Source of the DNA: Liolophura sinensis
Taxonomy: Eukaryota > Mollusca > Polyplacophora > Chitonida > Chitonidae
Reading direction: 5' to 3'
NCBI RefSeq assembly: GCF_032854445.1
Contig: NC_088299.1
Location: 2,085,001 to 2,149,000 of the forward strand
Length of the DNA: 64,000 bases
Below are positions 58,290 through 64,000 of this stretch, piece after piece (the stretch's first letter is position 1; every line of letters starts with the position of its first letter). A program made the position numbers and the translations under genes. The notes under the pieces were generated by a model. That model saw only the letters and a list, made by a program, of their open reading frames with translations. It was not told where the DNA came from and searched no databases.

Positions 58290-59612
58290 CGGCCATAGCA
58301 GCAGATTCCAGATACGGCGATCCTAGACTGGCGGGTGAAAGATGTCCTGGCCAATACAAACTGTTAAGCTAAGTTACGGGTGATATTGGAAAATGAGAAT
58401 GGCTTCAGCACATCGGTTTAAGCGGTTATAAAGGGAATGGGGATGTCCACGAGCTGGTTCTGGACAGGTCCGCATGTCTTTTAATGTCTTCCAGAGAATC
58501 GACTCTTAAATTCCCGGTTTATCCTGAAGCTTGGAAGGACACACTCTCTCGTAGAAGTACAATTAATGATGTTGTGTGAAAAAACCCGGCTCCTTGTCCA
58601 TTTGCTCCTTCACACCGCTTCTCGACCCCGTCAATTTTAGTGCAAGCCTCTCCAAACCTTCCTCTATGCAGGTCACTATATGTTTTTCTCTTATTATTGA
58701 TATTTTAAGTTCCCGTCGATTATAGGCGTACGTAGAAATCGAACATGTGTTGTTTATGAGAGCATCTTTTGACCTTGTATTGGTTGTGCCTGCGCCTGTT
58801 TTTTTTTTTTTGCAAATTCGACATCTGGTCATCTGGTCGTTGTATTAGTTTCTGATGTCATTTTATGTTGAGGAGTAAGCTGTGTTTTCCCATTTTTGTA
58901 GCTACTCTGCAATTATCCAAAGCCGGTTTTCCAAGGTTTCTATGAAGAGATGAAGACTATCTTGCAAGAATCAGATTATTACACTGAAAGCTGCTATATA
59001 TCGTAGAAGCAGAACTGTTTCCTTTTTTTAAAATGATTGATAAAAAAACAGGTCAAAGAAAACACCTAATTTTTAGCTAAATTGAGATAAGTTTCTTGAA
59101 TACACTCGCAAATAGCCTTCGAAACACCAAGAACATATTTTTAGGGAAATAATCCCTGGAAGAAGAAAACATCCAGGAAACTGTGCTTTCGTTTAAATCC
59201 AGTGTATCCCATCTACAAAAAAGCAATGTAATCCTCCCTGAATCTCTCCCATAAACATTTCTTTAGCGCCGGGTAAACGCTTCATGATAGAACTCAAAGG
59301 CCTGTGTTTATGGAGCGTGAGGTTTTCACGTGTGCATGTATATTATATATTTTCACACGCATGTATATTATTATCCCCTTTTGTAACCAGGCTCAGTTTG
59401 AACGTTGTGTAACCTCATTTGTGTGACGCTAAAACGCGTGTACCACTTTCTCTCTCCGGACTCTTCTCTCCCCGACTGCTGGACAAGGGAACCCTGGCAA
59501 TTTTTGTTTCGCACAAGTTTGGGCCATTCCTGGTTATGACCTTAATTCACCATTCCCGTTCATTTCCGTTCTCGCACTTACCCTGCCATATACAGCCCTC
59601 TCCAAAGCGCGT

Positions 59613-59652
<40 letters not shown>

Positions 59653-61560
59653 GTATCAAATTTTGTCCAATCTGATTCTGAACTTTAGGGAATGCATTGG
59701 TGCTATTAATCTACTCTCCACAGTTTGGATCAAGAACGTAAGAATGCACTAACCAACCTTGGCACCAGTTTGAACTGTGGACATCGTTAACTTCAAAGGT
59801 TAATGAATAACGCATAGGTCAGTCTCTGTGGTTATGAATGATGAGAAAAATAACGCCTGTGGGGTAGATGGCCCTGAAGTGAAAGCATCTGTTATGAATG
59901 GGTTTTACAGTTATTCGGAGAGGAAGATCAGGGCAAATTGCCTGTCAAAAATCCTATGTCAACACTCGGCTGTGTCCTGATGGAGTGAAGAAACAACGCC
60001 TATGATTTATCATCGGGCAAGCTGAGCTATCGTCAAGTCTCCCGTCAGGGAGATCTCCTCGGCTGATGACGAAGTTCGATGGGGAAGCATTTTGCCTGTC
60101 CCTCGTGTGTCATCGCGTCGTGTTTCCCTCGCTCAGCCGCGTGTACTGATGGCTATTTAATATAATCAGTTAGGGTAGACTGTGTTACTGGATGCAGTTT
60201 GTCCTAACCCCATGTTGGTGCACCTAATGTAAAACAATTTACTCTCCACGCCTATTGTCCAGCATGCCACTTGTTTTTGAATAATTGTGATATCACCCGA
60301 GGCAATGAGTTCTTACAGTCGAAACTATGCTAATGCAGTTTAACATTATGAATTAGAAAAAGTGTTCAAACTTCATTTTCTTGAAACTGTGCTTGAGCTG
60401 CATAAAACAAATGAATGGCCATAAATTATATTAAAGCTTGGAGTTACTTTGAAAGGTACATATAAACATGATATGAGCCAGTGGCAATTTCAGTGGTCTA
60501 TTGTAAGTGATCGAATACAAACAGCACTGTATACGTGCCTGATTAAGGCAACTAGATGTAGCCAGTGTCTCCGTTGTGACAGAAATCTTTGTGTGTTTAC
60601 AAGCCGGATGTTCCATTTGCCCAGATATCACTAACCTGTATGTGATCAATCAGTAAAGGACAAATGCCACTTCTTTCTCGGAGCTGATGAACAGTGGTTT
60701 GGAATAATAGAGCTTGCCAAACAACAGAAAGCTGCGACCCTTAATACTTGAATTGGCGTAACGCTGCAGCAAAAGGGTTACCAATATCGTTTCTGGCTCA
60801 CGATTTTTGCCTGTAACTGGATAAATAAAGCGGGGACTAGAGTGACGACCTCGACACTGGTTCGGCTATGTTAGCCAGGGGGGAAAGAATGCACAAGGGC
60901 AAGATTTCAAGGGTGCAAGTAAGATAAATAGATATGTTCCTTTTGATAGGATTTCATACCGACTTTATTCGCATGAGTTTACACTATAGATCAATGGGAT
61001 ATCTTTATTACCTTAATTCCAGGATTTCCTTACGACTGTCCAAAGATCACAGATTAAGTCCCCAGAGGGAGTCACTCAAAAACTATTCCAGAGTTAAAGC
61101 CTTAAATGTTACGGCTGAGCCTCTTCATGCGTCTGACCAGAAATCTCGGGTGATTACTTGAAAGTGGATATTAAGAGCCGTGGAAAGTTAGTAGAGGCGA
61201 CGACTAAAATACACAACACCAGGACGAAACGAGGATAATTTGATTTTCCGCGGCTCCTTTTTATAACCTCGTCAGAAGTGAACAACAATGGCTGGTCGTG
61301 GCTGTAAAACAAAGATAGGAGTGTGAATACCAATACATATGGCCAAAACAGATGTTGGAAGAAAATTTTGCAATGTTTGGCATTCTGTTTGTAGTTTAGC
61401 TCAAATTTCCTTCTGAATGCCCCCCGCTCTCCCTGGGCACAAGACTGAAGCAGAAAATGGCTTTCCTGCCTTAGTATCTCCCATAACAGCAAAATTCCAA
61501 GGTATTCTACTCATAGACTTGACAATGATTACCTAATGGAGATAGTGGTATGTTTATTGT
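58290..61560. repeat. Non-coding paralogous block, copy 2 (most complete)
   Basis: Collinear with 14500-17428 plus 23030-23800, lacking the retrotransposon and the SINE pair found there. Further shared wording includes GGCGATCCTAGACTGGCGGG (58316) against GTCGATCCTGGATTGG (14593), and GGACAAATG (60658) against GAACAAATG (17379). The left limit is uncertain. Confidence 0.72.
59614..59649. repeat. (AC)n microsatellite, about 18 units
   Basis: Uninterrupted ACACAC run inside the block; the corresponding place in copy 1 lacks it. Confidence 0.95.
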
Positions 61561-61630
61561 CAAAGCTTTGCCCAAGGTGTGAGTATTAATATGGTAGTCC
61601 AATGTGTAGTCCCACTAATCACAGAGAACA

Positions 61631-61757
<127 letters not shown>

Positions 61758-62299
61758 AGCAGACCCTTGTTAAATGCGGGGGTTGTTTGGCTAACTTGTA
61801 ACAGAGATAACAGCGCAACAAGAGCTACCGGGATTTCCTCATTCCTGTTTTCAGGTCTGTGTCAGGAAAACAATGGTCTCTGATTACAAGAACGAACTAT
61901 TTTTTGTGCTTGTTGCCTTTATAACAACATTATACATTCCCGATTGTGTGTTTTCACCCACTCGCTGTATAGCTTCTACAGACAGACTTCAGCTTTAATC
62001 ATCCGGTTAGCCGACCTCTTTCAGATGGTATTTCTTGTGTTCTCCCAGCCTTTGTTGGTTTTATAATCTGAAGGGTTTGTCTGGAACACCATTGGCCCTT
62101 GACCAATGGCTTGTTTGAAAGTTGTCTATCGCCCCTATTCAGAACCATGTAGCGTATACGATGATGGAGATCAGTTGTATGGACGGAGGGAACCGGAGGA
62201 TCCTGCGTAATTCAACGACATTTGACGAACTTTCCTGACGAACTTTCCCGACGAACTCTCTCACTTACACTTATATATATGCAGAAGGCACGTGGTCTT

Positions 62300-62400
62300 C
62301 TATTTATTTGTTAATCTGAATGATGTTTTACGCCGTACTCAAGAATATTTCACTTATACAACGGCGGCCAGCATTATGGTGGGAGGAAACCGGGCACAAC
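62300..62400 (-). mobile_element. SINE-A, reverse, 3' part only
   Basis: TATTTATTTGTTAATCTGAA, CAAGAATATTTCACTTATAC, GGCGGCCAGCATTATGGTGG, ending GAAACCGGGCACAAC. Confidence 0.88.
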
Positions 62401-64000
62401 AGTGGTCTTCTACAAACGTTAGTCTGCGTAAATGGTCAGACGTTCTCTTATGGGAGACTTGGACTTCCACAGAATGATACCTACAAACTACAGTAAAAAC
62501 ACATCGTTTCACATTGTGACGTTACAGTGCTTGTATACTACCAAGTGTTTCTTGAGCATAAATACACCAAAAAGGGTTTCCACTTGTCCCGAACGTGGGA
62601 AAATCTTGCACCAACTTGCAGATGGTGGTGGCTTTCCTCTTTTGACAACGAAATATCCTTTTGTCCGACGAGAACCATTAACGCGATTTGTACGTTTCTT
62701 AATTTGATTTTTTTCCTGCGATACAATGATTTTGTAGATAGAGATAATAAAGGGTGCTCTTCAAGCGTCTCAATTTTGACATTGTAAATTATCCTTAATT
62801 GGATAACAATACACCCGAGGATCCTGCATGGCGTTTACATATCTCGCCTTATATGATTTGTTAGATCCGGCATGTTGTGTGACGATTTCAATCAACGTCA
62901 CAGGTTATTACTGCAAAAACTAGGGCGTCAATTTTATTCCACCAAACGCCTTCACTCCAAGTTTCTTAAGTTTTACAATGAGTATAATTCTATTGTAAGT
63001 AAATATGGACATAGCGTCCACAATCCCCAGCGCTCTGCTTCATGATTGTCTCTAATTAAGAAATAATTTTCGCGTCAGGGTAGCCTAACGGCAGTTAGAC
63101 ATGCAATCGATGTGGAAGAGTTTATATTTTAGGTCGAAGGCGAAACGAAGTCTAACTACAATTACATGAATTTAAAGTGATGACTTAAACATTTTCAAAT
63201 GTAATAAACTATTTTATGTTGATCAAATCGAATTTGTGGTTACAAATTGTGGAGACAAAGTTCTAGTAAACAACGCCAGTGAGCCACTTTTACTCACTCT
63301 ATAACTTAAGATATAATGTTAAGTTTTAGATAAAATGGTAACCTAGCACGTGAATGCAACATTTAAATAACATGTTTCTGTCAAATCAAAAAACAAAAAA
63401 ATATTATTAGACTTAAAATAAAACTCGTCGGACATTAAAGGATAAACTGTCATCTTAACACGTATAGATGATTAAAAATATAATCCATATAGGTCATGCA
63501 TATGCAATAAATGGCTCTTCGGCGCCACACTTGCAGCCATTTTGCCACTGCGTAACAAAAACGTTTTCCACCGGCATCACGTCTGAAACAGAGAGCATGA
63601 TTACACTAACAGCATCCTTCTTCAATGATACAACCGTAGTCAGTTGGTCTGCTCATTACCTTAATTACAACTCCGACTATAGGCATCCCATCAATATCAA
63701 CAATGTCGGGGAGAAGTACGGCGGGGACGTATTTCCTAGATCAAGATTTATCGTAATAGATGTCTTGAGTTCAGCAAGGTTTGTGGTCTTTTAATTTCAT
63801 TATGCACTGGAGATCTGAGATCTGTTTCATTCTTCCCTGCTTTGCTCTCACAAATACAGAACTACACTCTGCTATTCACTGGAACCTGCAACTCGATATT
63901 TTCGTGCTATCCTTAGTATGTCAAAACACGTACGTGTCAAACACGTGTTATATCTAATCCTAGCAGTAATTCTGACTTCATATAACCTAACTATTCGTGA
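62401..64000. other. Window end, no gene supported
   Basis: A 108-codon plus frame (63468-63794) is the only candidate. It has no family match I recognise and weak splice signals (CAGCAAG|GTTTGT at about 63780). Confidence 0.35.

Noticed and set aside
63468-63794. 108-codon frame, possible exon
   Set aside because: The residue string looks protein-like (HPININNVGEKYGGDVFP) but I recognise no family, no acceptor is convincing, and the window ends nearby. A protein search would settle it.

Overview
The window is eukaryotic nuclear DNA from an invertebrate. It is AT-rich and full of introns and transposons, with no bacterial-style operons. The one protein-coding gene I can support is split by GT-AG introns. 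About twenty copies of a tRNA-derived SINE, with an AATAAATAAAT tail and a 3' domain containing TATTCTTGAGTACGGCGT, point to a lophotrochozoan. A mollusc is most likely and a brachiopod is possible. I cannot name the species.

Layout. 1-8,100 holds a seven-coding-exon, plus-strand orthologue of MIIP (migration and invasion inhibitory protein). Its splice phases join into one 602-codon frame plus stop. Its introns carry SINEs and a 39-bp minisatellite, and one SINE sits exactly on the acceptor of exon 5. 8,100-14,400 is gene-free, with SINE pieces, a hairpin MITE and poly-T/poly-C tracts. 14,500-23,800 is an old non-coding block interrupted by a solo-LTR-like fragment, a tail-to-tail SINE pair and a 5.6-kb Ty3/gypsy-type LTR retrotransposon (17,429-23,029). 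In that element integrase lies upstream of RNase H (Gmr1-like order) and reverse transcriptase has been deleted. 24,165-25,005 is a composite 81/43-bp tandem array. 25,000-48,000 is gene-poor, with a candidate promoter/LTR at 29.5 kb, a solo-LTR-like element at 31.2-32.2 kb, a hAT-like relic at 37.5-38.4 kb and scattered SINEs. 48,636-50,565 is a second, smaller decayed LTR element with an internal inversion. 53,890-55,010 and 58,290-61,560 are further diverged copies of the non-coding block at 14.5-23.8 kb. The rest has no recognisable genes.

How the parts relate. MIIP is the only gene I expect to be functional. Everything else is mobile-element sediment on a conserved-looking non-coding background. 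Comparing the paralogous blocks shows that the gypsy element, the solo-LTR fragment and the SINE pair arrived after the block duplicated. No complete transposon remains: every retroelement reading frame is broken. All functional statements rest on motif reading and remembered family features, because no database search was possible.
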